This document shows positions 44,259 through 53,284 of a DNA stretch of 64,000 nucleotides, piece by piece. Below the pieces are notes generated by a model. It worked only from the letters and a program-made list of their open reading frames with translations. It was not told the origin of the DNA and did not search any database. The DNA lies in the NCBI GenBank assembly GCA_047030855.1, contig JBKYIJ010000008.1:248001-312000 (forward strand). The letters run 5' to 3'. Source of the stretch: QVMM01 sp047030855 (lineage in GTDB: Bacteria; Bacteroidota; Bacteroidia; Bacteroidales; Dysgonomonadaceae). The position numbers and the translations under genes are program-made. The first letter of the stretch is position 1. Every line of letters starts with the position of its first letter.

Positions 44259-44957
44259 ATGAAATATATTATTGTGGGACTCGGAGTATTCGGTTCTTCA
44301 CTTGCAGAGAAGTTAGTATCACAGGGCAATGAGGTAATCGGAGTCGATACGAAGATGCAACGGGTGAATGAACTGAAAGATAAAATAACGCATGTTGCAT
44401 GTTTGAATGTAACTGATGCCGCTGCAGTAGAAACATTACCCTTGAAAAATACAGATGTGGTCATTGTCTGTATAGGAGAAGATCAGGGTGCTAATATAAT
44501 GGCGACAGCCATGTTTAAAAACCTGAATGTGAAGAGACTTATAGGAAGATCTCTTAATCCTCTGCAAGAAAATGTTTTACAGGCAATCGGCGTACATGAG
44601 ATTGTCCGGCCGGAAGAAGAAACCGCAGAAAGATGGGCCAAGAAACTAACGCTTCGGGGAATGGTAGATTCTTTTGAGTTAAATGAGAATTACAGCATGG
44701 TAGAGATTGTAGTGCCGGATATTCTTGTTGGAAAGACAATCGAAGAAATCGGTTTTCGTAAGGAATATAATATGCTCGTGTTGACTGTTATCAAAAATGT
44801 AGAAAAGAAGAGCATAATAGGGAAAACCAGAGTTGTTGCCGACGTTCAAGGTATACCAACACCCGATACCATGTTAGAAAAAAATGATATCTTGGTTGTT
44901 TATGGATCTAACAAAGATATTAAACAGTTTATAAGCAAGAACAAAAATCATAAATAG
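44259..44957 (+). CDS. TrkA/KtrA-type RCK regulator of potassium uptake
   Basis: 232 residues with an N-terminal Rossmann RCK_N domain (KYIIVGLGVFGSSLAEKLVS with GxGxxG, then NEVIGVDTKMQRVNELKD) and a C-terminal RCK_C domain (ILVGKTIEEIGFRKEYNMLV). It gates the TrkH/KtrB channel according to ATP/ADP or NAD(H), with ionic homeostasis as its job. A single RCK_N/RCK_C copy indicates KtrA type rather than double-domain TrkA. Operon with the channel and nhaA. Confidence 0.9.
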   Translation: MKYIIVGLGVFGSSLAEKLVSQGNEVIGVDTKMQRVNELKDKITHVACLNVTDAAAVETLPLKNTDVVIVCIGEDQGANIMATAMFKNLNVKRLIGRSLNPLQENVLQAIGVHEIVRPEEETAERWAKKLTLRGMVDSFELNENYSMVEIVVPDILVGKTIEEIGFRKEYNMLVLTVIKNVEKKSIIGKTRVVADVQGIPTPDTMLEKNDILVVYGSNKDIKQFISKNKNHK

Positions 44958-45056
44958 AAAAAGTGTGATTGGTAAATATATAATTGATAAAAAAGAAGTA
45001 TCTTTTCCATAGTTATTCAAATCAGGTGTATAGTCTGAATACTAATAATATATAGC

Positions 45057-46400
45057 ATGTATAACTTCATACGAAAAGTAGTCACTTACGTTAGTCTGCA
45101 AAAGCAAACCGAAGACTTTGAAGAAATCCATAATTCGATAACACAGGGGATTTCGTTCAAGGGGACGAATATATGGATATTAGTTTGCGCGATAATCATA
45201 GCATCCGTAGGGCTTAATACCAATTCAACCGCTGTGATAATAGGAGCCATGCTTATTTCTCCACTGATGGGGCCAATCAATGGAATGGGTTACAGTATTG
45301 CTATTCATGATTTTGGATTGCTTCGTCAGTCATTAAAAAACTTTGGTTTTGCGGTGCTGGCCAGCCTTATAGCATCCACTGTTTATTTTTCGATAACCCC
45401 CGTTCATACAGCCCATTCAGAGCTTTTAGCCCGAACCAGTCCGACGATTTATGATGTTTTAATTGCTCTATTTGGTGGATTTGCGGGTATTATAGCAATC
45501 AGCAGTAAGCAGAAAGGAAATGTTATTCCCGGTGTTGCTATTGCTACAGCCTTGATGCCACCTCTCTGTACAGCCGGCTACGGTTTAGCTACGCTCCAAT
45601 TTTCTTTTTTCTATGGAGCATTCTATCTGTTTACCATCAACACTGTTTGTATTGCTTATGCTTCGGTTTTAATTTCTCAAATGTTGAAGTTTCCGATCAG
45701 AGATACCAACATAAGTGAGACAAGAAAGAATCGTATCAATCAGGGCTTATCAATCGTTCTTATTATAATCATATTGCCCAGTATATATTTGGGTTACCGG
45801 ATGTCCCAGAATGAGAAATTCAGAGTAAATGCCGAAAAATATACACGTTATGTAGGAATATACAAAGGGAATTATTTATTAAACAATGAGGTTGCTGCAA
45901 ACAGGAAAGAAATTAATTTGGTATACGGCGGATCTTCGTTGACAGAAGAAGACAAAGATGCAATTATCGGTCAGGCAAGCTTATTCTCTTTAGATGATGC
46001 GAAAATAACAATAGAACAAGGGTTGGCCATAGATAATGATATAGCTAAGGATAGACTAAAAGCTCAGTCTGAAGAAGAGAGGTCCCGGCAACAAATAGTC
46101 CGCTTAAATGTAGAAATTGCTGATTATAAACAAAAAATAGACAGTATACAAAGCCAATATCTTATAGGCAAACAATTACTGTCTGAGTTGACTCCTTTAT
46201 ACCCTCATATAGAGAGTTGTTCGTATGCCCAATCATATATCTATACCCAGAATGATACTTTGCATAGAGCGAAAACTGGTGTATTTATGATCACATCTAA
46301 ACGCATTCTTCCAAAGAACGATCAGGAGAAAATAAAGAATTGGCTAATGAAAAGATTAAATGAAAAAGAAATTAGGGTCTATTTTGACAGAATTAATTGA
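45057..46400 (+). CDS. DUF389 family membrane protein
   Basis: 447 residues. The N-terminal half has about six transmembrane helices with the DUF389 signature IWILVCAIIIASVGLNTNST, AVIIGAMLISPLMGPINGMG. After about residue 245 there is a soluble periplasmic/cytosolic coiled-coil region (EEERSRQQIVRLNVEIADYK). DUF389 proteins are membrane proteins of unsettled role, sometimes linked to ion transport. It begins 100 bp after the RCK gene. Confidence 0.85.
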   Translation: MYNFIRKVVTYVSLQKQTEDFEEIHNSITQGISFKGTNIWILVCAIIIASVGLNTNSTAVIIGAMLISPLMGPINGMGYSIAIHDFGLLRQSLKNFGFAVLASLIASTVYFSITPVHTAHSELLARTSPTIYDVLIALFGGFAGIIAISSKQKGNVIPGVAIATALMPPLCTAGYGLATLQFSFFYGAFYLFTINTVCIAYASVLISQMLKFPIRDTNISETRKNRINQGLSIVLIIIILPSIYLGYRMSQNEKFRVNAEKYTRYVGIYKGNYLLNNEVAANRKEINLVYGGSSLTEEDKDAIIGQASLFSLDDAKITIEQGLAIDNDIAKDRLKAQSEEERSRQQIVRLNVEIADYKQKIDSIQSQYLIGKQLLSELTPLYPHIESCSYAQSYIYTQNDTLHRAKTGVFMITSKRILPKNDQEKIKNWLMKRLNEKEIRVYFDRIN

Positions 46401-46846
46401 TTGATCAAGACCGAACTTGTAGAAATATTTTAATGGAATAATCAAGGGTCTTTTAAATTATTCCTCTACCTGTGTTAAATTATATTGTAGAAATGCCAAA
46501 TATCAGAACGTGCTATTTCTTTTGATGCATTAATTTTACTCCATTTATCTTATCTGAAATAAATCTCCCCCGGCTGTCTAAATAACTGTTTTAGAAATAA
46601 AGGGTGTATACTTCGTCATAATCATAGAAATTACTCTGATTAGATAAGCTCCCGAACTTCTATCCTCTGGTATTTGAGTAGTGTCTATTAGTAGTCTATA
46701 TAGACGAACTAATAGAATGGTATAACCGATGTTGTAAATTTCTATTTTTCACAAAACGTATATGATCAAACATTTCATGAAAGAAAGTTTGCTAATCTTA
46801 AAATATTTATTTCCTTTGTTTATTATTTCCAGTGGAATTATAATAT
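46401..46846. promoter_or_regulatory. Intergenic region with a palindromic box before the MarR gene
   Basis: 446 bp without a supported gene. It contains ATTTCC-AGT-GGAAT at 46825-46838, ending 8 bp before the MarR ATG at 46847, a natural place for autoregulation. A looser TTTC-AT-GAAA lies near 46774-46783. Confidence 0.5.
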
Positions 46847-47206
46847 ATGTGCATAATTACAAAAATAAAGAATATACAGAAAATACTTTATAGACTCGAA
46901 AAAGTGTTTTTAGAAAACAATGGCATCACATTAAATGAAGCTATTATTATATATTCTTTGCCCGAAACAAGAAGCTCCTGTGCGGGTTATCTGTCCGGCC
47001 AGCTTGACGTATCGAACTCCCGGACATCTAAAATTCTGAGTAGCTTAGAGCAGCAGGAATATATTATAAGGACAATGGGACAAGCCGATAAAAGGCAGAT
47101 GCTTTTTTCATTAACGGAAAAGGGACTGGAGAAAAAGAAAGAAATACAGAGATCTGAAGGTGAATATAGAGAACTTATTAAGTCATTGGCTAAGTTTATG
47201 GACTAA
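46847..47206 (+). CDS. MarR-family transcription regulator
   Basis: 119 residues with the MarR winged helix: YLSGQLDVSNSRTSKILSSL (recognition) and EQQEYIIRTMGQADKRQMLF (wing, DKRQ motif). A cysteine at SSCAGYL might sense oxidants. It precedes the flavoprotein-rhodanese gene by 50 bp, with a palindromic box just upstream of its start, so it probably represses itself and this set. Confidence 0.82.
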   Translation: MCIITKIKNIQKILYRLEKVFLENNGITLNEAIIIYSLPETRSSCAGYLSGQLDVSNSRTSKILSSLEQQEYIIRTMGQADKRQMLFSLTEKGLEKKKEIQRSEGEYRELIKSLAKFMD

Positions 47207-47256
47207 CCAAAATTTCAGACAGATCTTATAAACCATTTTATTAAAAAAATAAATAT

Positions 47257-48918
47257 ATGAAAATATTAATTGTAGGAGGAGTTGCCGGGGGAGCATCTGT
47301 TGCAGCCCGTTTAAGGAGAATGGATGAACAGGCTGAAATTATTTTATTTGAAAGAGGCGAATATATTTCTTATGCCAATTGTGGATTACCATATTATATC
47401 GGAGGTACAATAGCGGACAGAGATAATCTTTTCGTCCAAACTGTAGATGGATTTTCTAAGCGATTCAAGATAGACATCAGGGTATTGCAGGAAGTAATCT
47501 GTATCAATAGGGAAAATAAAAGTATAACCATACAAAACCTTATCACAAATAAAGAATATACTGAATCTTATGACAAACTTATTCTATCTACCGGATCAGA
47601 ACCGGTGAAACCTCCAATCAAAGGCATCGATAGCAGAAAGATATTTACACTCCGTAATGTACCTGATACCGATAAAATCAAAAACTTTCTTATAACTCAT
47701 AAACCCCAAAAAGCAGTTGTCATCGGCGGAGGATTTATCGGACTGGAAATGGTAGAAAATTTACATAATGCAGGACTTGAAGTACAGTTAGTGGAGAAGG
47801 CGGATCAGGTTATGGCTCCAATTGATTTTTCCATGGCCGCAATAGTTCATCAGCAACTTAGGCAGAAAGGAGTAGAGCTTTATCTGAAAGAAGGAGTGAC
47901 TTCTTTCCTCGAAGAAGAAAACGGCGTTAGAATAGTATTGGAAAGCGGTAGAGAACTTATCTCCGATATGGTTATTTTCAGTATTGGTGTTCGTCCCGAT
48001 ATTAAGATTGTAAAAGATGCAGGGCTGGAACTTGGAACGACAGGAGGGATTAAAGTTAATAGTTATATGCAGACGAGTGATAACAATATCTATGCCTTGG
48101 GTGATGCCGTGGAAGTACTGAATCCGGTAATAACTAAACAGATGTTGATTCCTTTGGCGGGTCCGGCCAATAAACAAGCCCGTATTGTTGCAGATAACAT
48201 ACTGGAGGATAACAAATATATCTACCCGGGAACTATCGGCACATCTATAGCTAAGGTGTTTGACCTAACCGTTGCGGCGACAGGACTTTCATCCAAAGTG
48301 CTGAACAGGGAGTGTATTGAGCATATATCATCTTTTACTCATGGAAGTTCACACGCGGGATACTATCCCGGAGCATCTCAATTGTCAGTAAAGGTTAATT
48401 TCTCCCCCTTGAATGGAAAGCTTTTGGGAGCTCAGGTTGTAGGAAAAGAAGGAGCCGACAAAAGAATTGAGTTGTTTTCTGAGGTTATAAAAAAAGGAGG
48501 TACAATTTACGATCTGATGGATATTGAGCATGCATATGCCCCGCCTTATTCATCGGCTAAAGACCCTGTCAATATGGCTGGTTTTGTAGCTGATAATATT
48601 CTTAAAGGAAAGATGAAAGTAGCCCAATGGCGGGATATTGGAAAAATAAATCTCGCCAAAACGACCCTGTTAGATGTCCGTACTTCAGAAGAATGCAGCG
48701 AAGGATATATCAAGGGTGCGATGAACATCCCCCTGGATGAACTGCGTTCCCGGATTAAAGAAATACCAAAAGAGAAGGACGTTTTAATCTATTGTGCTGT
48801 CGGCTTACGCGGGTATATTGCTTCGCGGATATTAGCACAATATGGATTTTCTAATGTTCTAAATCTGTCAGGAGGTTATACAACCTATGCAACAGCAATA
48901 GCAGAATACTCTTTATAA
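47257..48918 (+). CDS. CoA-disulfide reductase / NADH oxidase-like flavoprotein with C-terminal rhodanese domain
   Basis: 553 residues. N-terminal FAD-binding KILIVGGVAGGASVAARLRR, redox cysteine in YISYANCGLPYYIGG, NAD-binding AVVIGGGFIGLEMVENLHNA, and a C-terminal rhodanese domain (LDVRTSEECSEGYIKGAMNI and DVLIYCAVGLRG with catalytic Cys). This pairing occurs in persulfide/polysulfide or CoA-disulfide reductases, using NAD(P)H. Adjacent rhodanese and thioredoxin genes support a role in handling reactive sulfur species. Confidence 0.88.
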   Translation: MKILIVGGVAGGASVAARLRRMDEQAEIILFERGEYISYANCGLPYYIGGTIADRDNLFVQTVDGFSKRFKIDIRVLQEVICINRENKSITIQNLITNKEYTESYDKLILSTGSEPVKPPIKGIDSRKIFTLRNVPDTDKIKNFLITHKPQKAVVIGGGFIGLEMVENLHNAGLEVQLVEKADQVMAPIDFSMAAIVHQQLRQKGVELYLKEGVTSFLEEENGVRIVLESGRELISDMVIFSIGVRPDIKIVKDAGLELGTTGGIKVNSYMQTSDNNIYALGDAVEVLNPVITKQMLIPLAGPANKQARIVADNILEDNKYIYPGTIGTSIAKVFDLTVAATGLSSKVLNRECIEHISSFTHGSSHAGYYPGASQLSVKVNFSPLNGKLLGAQVVGKEGADKRIELFSEVIKKGGTIYDLMDIEHAYAPPYSSAKDPVNMAGFVADNILKGKMKVAQWRDIGKINLAKTTLLDVRTSEECSEGYIKGAMNIPLDELRSRIKEIPKEKDVLIYCAVGLRGYIASRILAQYGFSNVLNLSGGYTTYATAIAEYSL

Positions 48919-48974
48919 TAGAAAAATTCAGCCATCACTCCGTATTTAAACAAAATTAGAGTTTTAAATACATT

Positions 48975-49020
48975 ATTTCTTATGGAACTATATTCTAATG
49001 GAAATAATATATTATCTTTG
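48975..49020 (+). promoter_or_regulatory. Promoter with degenerate palindromic boxes before the rhodanese gene
   Basis: The -7 element TATCTTTG is at 49013-49020. Just upstream are two degenerate boxes ATTTC-TTAT-GGAAC (48975-48988) and ATTC-TAAT-GGAAAT (48992-49005). They resemble the ATTTCC-N3-GGAAAT box seen before the MarR gene. I infer control by the same regulator. Confidence 0.55.
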
Positions 49021-49044
49021 TAAGAAATATAAACGCAATTAAAT

Positions 49045-49563
49045 ATGCAAATAATAAAAAACAATTGGACATATCTCTTAGGAGCACTTATCGGAGCAAT
49101 AGGTGGATATATGTATTGGAGGTATATTGGATGTAGTACCGGTACTTGTCCCATAACGTCATCACCTACAATCAGTACTCTATACGGAGTTTTATTGGGA
49201 GGCTTATTCGGAGGAATTTTTAAAAGAAATAAAAAAAACAAAAATAAAATAAATAATATGGCGGGATTTCTTAGCAGATTACTCGGATTGGAGGACAAAG
49301 CTGATTTTAAAGTTCTCTTAGAGAATGGAGCTATACTTCTGGATGTCCGAACAAAAGAAGAATATAAACAGGGAGCAGCAACAAACTCAGTCAATATTCC
49401 TCTGGATAGTTTGAATAGTAATTTATCGAAACTAAAAAAAGATAAACCGATTATTGCTATATGCGCCAGTGGTATGCGTAGTCGCAGTGCGGTGACTCTC
49501 TTAAAGAATAAAGGTTTTCAGAAAGTATATAATGGCGGAAGCTGGTTTAATTTTAATGAGTAA
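49045..49563 (+). CDS. Membrane-anchored rhodanese (DUF6132-type N-terminus fused to rhodanese)
   Basis: 172 residues. Residues 1-60 resemble the separate small DUF6132 membrane proteins (YLLGALIGAIGGYMYWRYIG, CSTGTCPITSSPTI with two Cys, VLLGGLFGGIF). A lysine/asparagine linker leads to an internal Met (codon at 49258) that usually starts the rhodanese: MAGFLSRLLG, LLDVRTKEEYKQGAA, IICASGMRSRSA-type loop IAICASGMRSRSAVTLLKN with the catalytic Cys. The fusion would tether sulfurtransferase activity to the inner membrane. Two separate proteins by internal start remain possible. Confidence 0.82.
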   Translation: MQIIKNNWTYLLGALIGAIGGYMYWRYIGCSTGTCPITSSPTISTLYGVLLGGLFGGIFKRNKKNKNKINNMAGFLSRLLGLEDKADFKVLLENGAILLDVRTKEEYKQGAATNSVNIPLDSLNSNLSKLKKDKPIIAICASGMRSRSAVTLLKNKGFQKVYNGGSWFNFNE

Positions 49564-49567
49564 CAGA

Positions 49568-49804
49568 ATGAAACGCATATTAAAGAAATGGGATGCAGCC
49601 CGGATAATTCGTTTATTGTTGGGAGTGTTGATAGCTATCTATTCAATATCTACGAAGGATTATATGTTTTTAGTTTTAGGTGGATTGCTACTTTTTCAGG
49701 CAATTATGAATATTTCCTGTTGTGGCTCCGCAGGGTGCTATACAGACAATAAGTACAAAGAAAATATTTATGGAGATCAGATAAAAAAATATAAACCGGA
49801 TTAA
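49568..49804 (+). CDS. DUF2892 membrane protein
   Basis: 78 residues from the ATG at 49568 (MKRILKKWDAARIIRLLLGV); an upstream in-frame ATG lies inside the rhodanese gene. Two helices (IIRLLLGVLIAIYSIS and YMFLVLGGLLLFQAIMNISC) and a CC/C cluster NISCCGSAGCYTD. DUF2892 domains are often fused to or beside rhodaneses (YgaP type), which matches this neighbourhood. Confidence 0.8.
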   Translation: MKRILKKWDAARIIRLLLGVLIAIYSISTKDYMFLVLGGLLLFQAIMNISCCGSAGCYTDNKYKENIYGDQIKKYKPD

Positions 49805-49806
49805 AA

Positions 49807-50277
49807 ATGAAGTATACAATACTACTTCCACTTGTGGCATTATTGCTTATTTCTTGTAATAACACAGCTGAGACAAAAAGTCAAACAAAAGAAACAATTA
49901 AAAAAGAAGATAAAATGACAACAATACATTTAACAAAAGCAGAATTCTTGTCAAAAGTTGCTAATTTTGAAACAAATCCTACTGAATGGAAATATTTAGG
50001 GGATAAACCGGCATTGATTGATTTCTATGCTGATTGGTGTGGCCCTTGTAAAGCTATAGCTCCGGTGCTGGATGAATTGGCCGCAGAATACGGAGGTCGT
50101 ATATATATTTATAAGATAAATACGGAAACTGAACCTGAACTAGCGTCTGCGTTTGGGATAAGAAGCATACCTTCTTTACTGTTTGTTCCGATGACCGGAC
50201 AACCTCAAATGGGTGCAGGAGCATTACCAAAACAGCAACTGAAGGAGGCTATTGATAATCTTTTATTAAAAGAGTAA
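49807..50277 (+). CDS. Lipoprotein thioredoxin
   Basis: 156 residues with a lipoprotein signal (MKYTILLPLVALLLISCNNT; lipobox LLISC) and a thioredoxin domain with the active site YADWCGPCKAIAPVLDEL and cis-Pro loop IRSIPSLLFV. It would reduce disulfides in the envelope, probably donating electrons to the neighbouring sulfur proteins. Three bases separate it from the DUF2892 gene, so they share a transcript. Confidence 0.9.
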   Translation: MKYTILLPLVALLLISCNNTAETKSQTKETIKKEDKMTTIHLTKAEFLSKVANFETNPTEWKYLGDKPALIDFYADWCGPCKAIAPVLDELAAEYGGRIYIYKINTETEPELASAFGIRSIPSLLFVPMTGQPQMGAGALPKQQLKEAIDNLLLKE

Positions 50278-50301
50278 CAGTAAATATAAATTTAGACTAA
50301 A

Positions 50302-50679
50302 ATGGCAGACAATACAAATAATTCGCAAGTAAGAACATTATGCCAGATCAGGGATGTGTATCGGGCTATTTATGACTTTGAGTTAAACTTTCAGCAATTA
50401 TATGATCTTGGACTGAACGAAGGGATGCTGCTATGTTCGCTGAATGCTCAGAAATATTCATCCAATGAATTGGCTAGTGTATTGGGATTGAGCAATTCGA
50501 ATACATCGAAAGTGATAAAATCGGTCGAAAAGAAAGGGCTTATCAGACGTATTGTAGGTAAGGAGGATAAGCGCCAGATGTATTTTGCTTTGACTGATCT
50601 GGGCAAGAAGAAACTTGAATCGATAAAATGTGCTGAGTTTGATATACCTCAAACACTAGAATCTATTATAAAAAGATAA
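50302..50679 (+). CDS. MarR-family regulator (second of the sulfur cluster)
   Basis: 125 residues with a winged HTH: YSSNELASVLGLSNSNTSKV and IKSVEKKGLIRRIVGKEDKR (wing). It resembles the first MarR gene in the shared DKRQM motif near the wing. Two cysteines (LCQIR and CAEF). It closes the thiol operon, perhaps sensing the state produced by it. Confidence 0.82.
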   Translation: MADNTNNSQVRTLCQIRDVYRAIYDFELNFQQLYDLGLNEGMLLCSLNAQKYSSNELASVLGLSNSNTSKVIKSVEKKGLIRRIVGKEDKRQMYFALTDLGKKKLESIKCAEFDIPQTLESIIKR

Positions 50680-51107
50680 AATTTTTATCTATTGACGATT
50701 TGTTCTCTCTTTTTTCTACTATAAAACAAGTTGCAAATACGCAACAAGAACCACTACGTATTAGTAAGTTAGATTTTGGATAAAAGATCTAATTTCCGTG
50801 TAATTTCATAGGTTAGGCAAATTTTATTATCTTTGTAAAAGTCTTGAATACATTGAAAACAATATTGTTTTTTCTTCTTTAAAATCTACTTATTCGGTAG
50901 ATACCTTATTTAAGCGGAGTTGATCCGAAATATAGCCAATATATAATTCAGTTTTCTTAAAGGAATTTAGGTTACTCTTTTGGGCTTCATATGATAATTA
51001 ATCTGAGGATAATAAAGTTTCTATAGGTTCACTACATCCTTCTGTGTTCAAGCGAATTATTCCATTTTTAATAATCGGACTGCCCTGCCCGATACAAAAA
51101 TTATTTT
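50680..51107 (+). promoter_or_regulatory. Intergenic region before the trehalose operon
   Basis: 428 bp without a supported gene. A clear -7 element TATCTTTG lies at 50828-50835, implying a leader of about 265 nt before otsAB. No riboswitch-like structure was recognised. The leader may regulate the trehalose genes. Confidence 0.45.
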
Positions 51108-53273
51108 ATGAAGTTGATTATTATATCTAATAGATTACCACTGAAAGTAGTGGAAGAGGAAAATGAGTACAAGGTCGTTCCTAGCTCAGGTGGTCTTTCA
51201 ACCGGACTGAACTCATTAGAGACAAATATGGAAACACATTGGATCGGTTGGACTGGAATGTATCTTGATGATCTGCGTGAACAAGAAAAAATAGACAAAC
51301 AACTGGCTGATCTAAACTTTCATTCGGTAAATCTTACCCCTTCACAAATAGAAAATTATTATGAAGGATACAGTAACAGTGTAATTTGGCCGCTTTCTCA
51401 TTATTTTTTTAGCAATGTAAGGTACAATAATGACTACTGGTCTGTATATAAGGAGGTGAATGCTTTATTCTGTGAAAAAGCAATGCAAATAATAGAACCT
51501 AGTGATATTGTTTGGATTCAGGACTATCAATTGATGCTTTTACCTCGAATGATAAGAGACCGAATACCTGGAGTCAGTATTGGTTATTTCCATCATATAC
51601 CATTTCCTTCTTATGAATTATTTAGGTGCTTGCCCGAAAGAAGTGATATTTTAAACGGTCTGTTAGGTGCCGATCTTGTTGCTTTCCATACGCATGGATA
51701 TATGAGACATTTCATTAGTGCTGTTTACCGGGTACTGAAATTAGATTGTAACCTCGATGAAATTCATTTAGATGACAGAATCGTAGATGTGGATGCTTTT
51801 CCAATGGGAATAAACTATGATATGTATCACAATGCTTTACTAAATCCGGATATAAAGAAGCAAGCTGATAAACTACGAGGTGAGTTTGGTAACAGCAAGC
51901 TTATATTATCTGTAGATAGGCTCGACTATAGTAAAGGTATTCTTATGCGTTTAAGGTGTTTGAAGACTTTCTGGCGAACCAACCCCAATACAGAGGAAAG
52001 GTTAGCCTCATTATGATTGTCGCTCCATCAAGAGACAATGTTGATATTTATGCAAAACTGAAAGAAGATATAGACCAGAAGGTGGGAGCTATCAATGGTA
52101 AGTATGCGACAGCAGGATGGCAACCAATCAATTATTTTTATAGGTCATTCGTCTTCGAAGAGATCGCCGCTTTATATCATATATCGGATATCTGTTTAGT
52201 TAACCCTTTTAGGGATGGAATGAATCTTGTTGCAAAAGAGTATATTGCAACAAAACGAGATGGGAAAGGAGTGCTCATTTTAAGTGAAATGGCCGGAGCA
52301 TCTATTGAGCTATCTGATGCACTGATAGTGAATCCAACTAATATAAAAGAAATAGAAATGCTCTTCTTCAAGCACTGGAAATGCCAGAAGAGGAACAAAA
52401 AGCAACTATCTCAAATATGCAAGAGATTATTTCTTCTCAACATGTTGGACAATGGGCCAAAGATTTTATAGATGAATTGGTCTTAGTAAAAAAGAAAAAT
52501 AAAGAATTACAAAAGAAAATAATTGTACAAAAAAAAACTTCAATGAAATAAAAGATGCATATCAAAAAGCAGAAAAACGTCTGATTATTTTAGACTATGA
52601 TGGCACATTGGTTTCGTTTCACCGCAATCCGATGAAAGCATCACCAACGATTGACGTTCTTGATCTTTTAGAAAAAATGTGTGCCGATAGCCATAATAAA
52701 ATGATAATAAGTAGTGGTAGGGATAAACAGACACTTGAAGATTGGTTAGGACATTTACCTTTGGACATGGCTGCCGAACATGGTATGTTTTATAAAGAAC
52801 ATGGTATATGGAAAAGTAAAGTGCAGAAAATTGAATGGGATCAAGAGATAATAGACATAATTAAACATACAGTTAAAAAGACTCCACGTTCGAAACTGGA
52901 AATAAAAGAGACAGCCTTGGTCTTTCATTACAGGGATGTTGATGTCTGGCTAGCAGACCTACGTGTAACACAACTGATAAATGCCTTGATAAATCCAACG
53001 TCGAGACAGAACTTGCAGATAATGAAGGGAAATAAGATTGTAGAAATTAAGTCAGGTGAATTTAATAAAGGCTCAGAAGCTTTAAGGCTAATGAATCAAA
53101 GTGAATACGATTTTGTGATGGCTATAGGAGATGATACAACTGATGAAGAAATGTTTATGGCATTGCCGGATACCGCTATTACTATAAAAGTAGGAGACCC
53201 ATCAAATGCAGCGCGGTATAATATTCCAAAACAAGATTTAAACATTGATTTTTTGAAAAAACTAATAAAATAA
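51108..53273 (+). pseudogene. otsAB: Bifunctional trehalose-6-phosphate synthase/phosphatase, three single-base frameshifts
   Basis: Open frames are 51108-52016 (synthase N-half; KLIIISNRLPLKVV, FPSYELFRCLPER), 51956-52471 (synthase C-half; FRDGMNLVAKEYIA, ILSEMAGASIELSD), then about 52362-52530 in the third frame, and 52530-53273 (phosphatase; LIILDYDGTLVSF, GDDTTDEEMFMAL). Removing one base deletion near 51952 (TTTAAGG for TTTAAAGG), one near 52360 and one in the 9-A run at 52529-52537 restores a single fused enzyme of about 720 residues. All three lesions are one-base losses. Makes trehalose from UDP-glucose and glucose-6-phosphate in intact form; here broken or misread. Confidence 0.9.
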
Positions 53274-53284
53274 TTTGATTGCTT

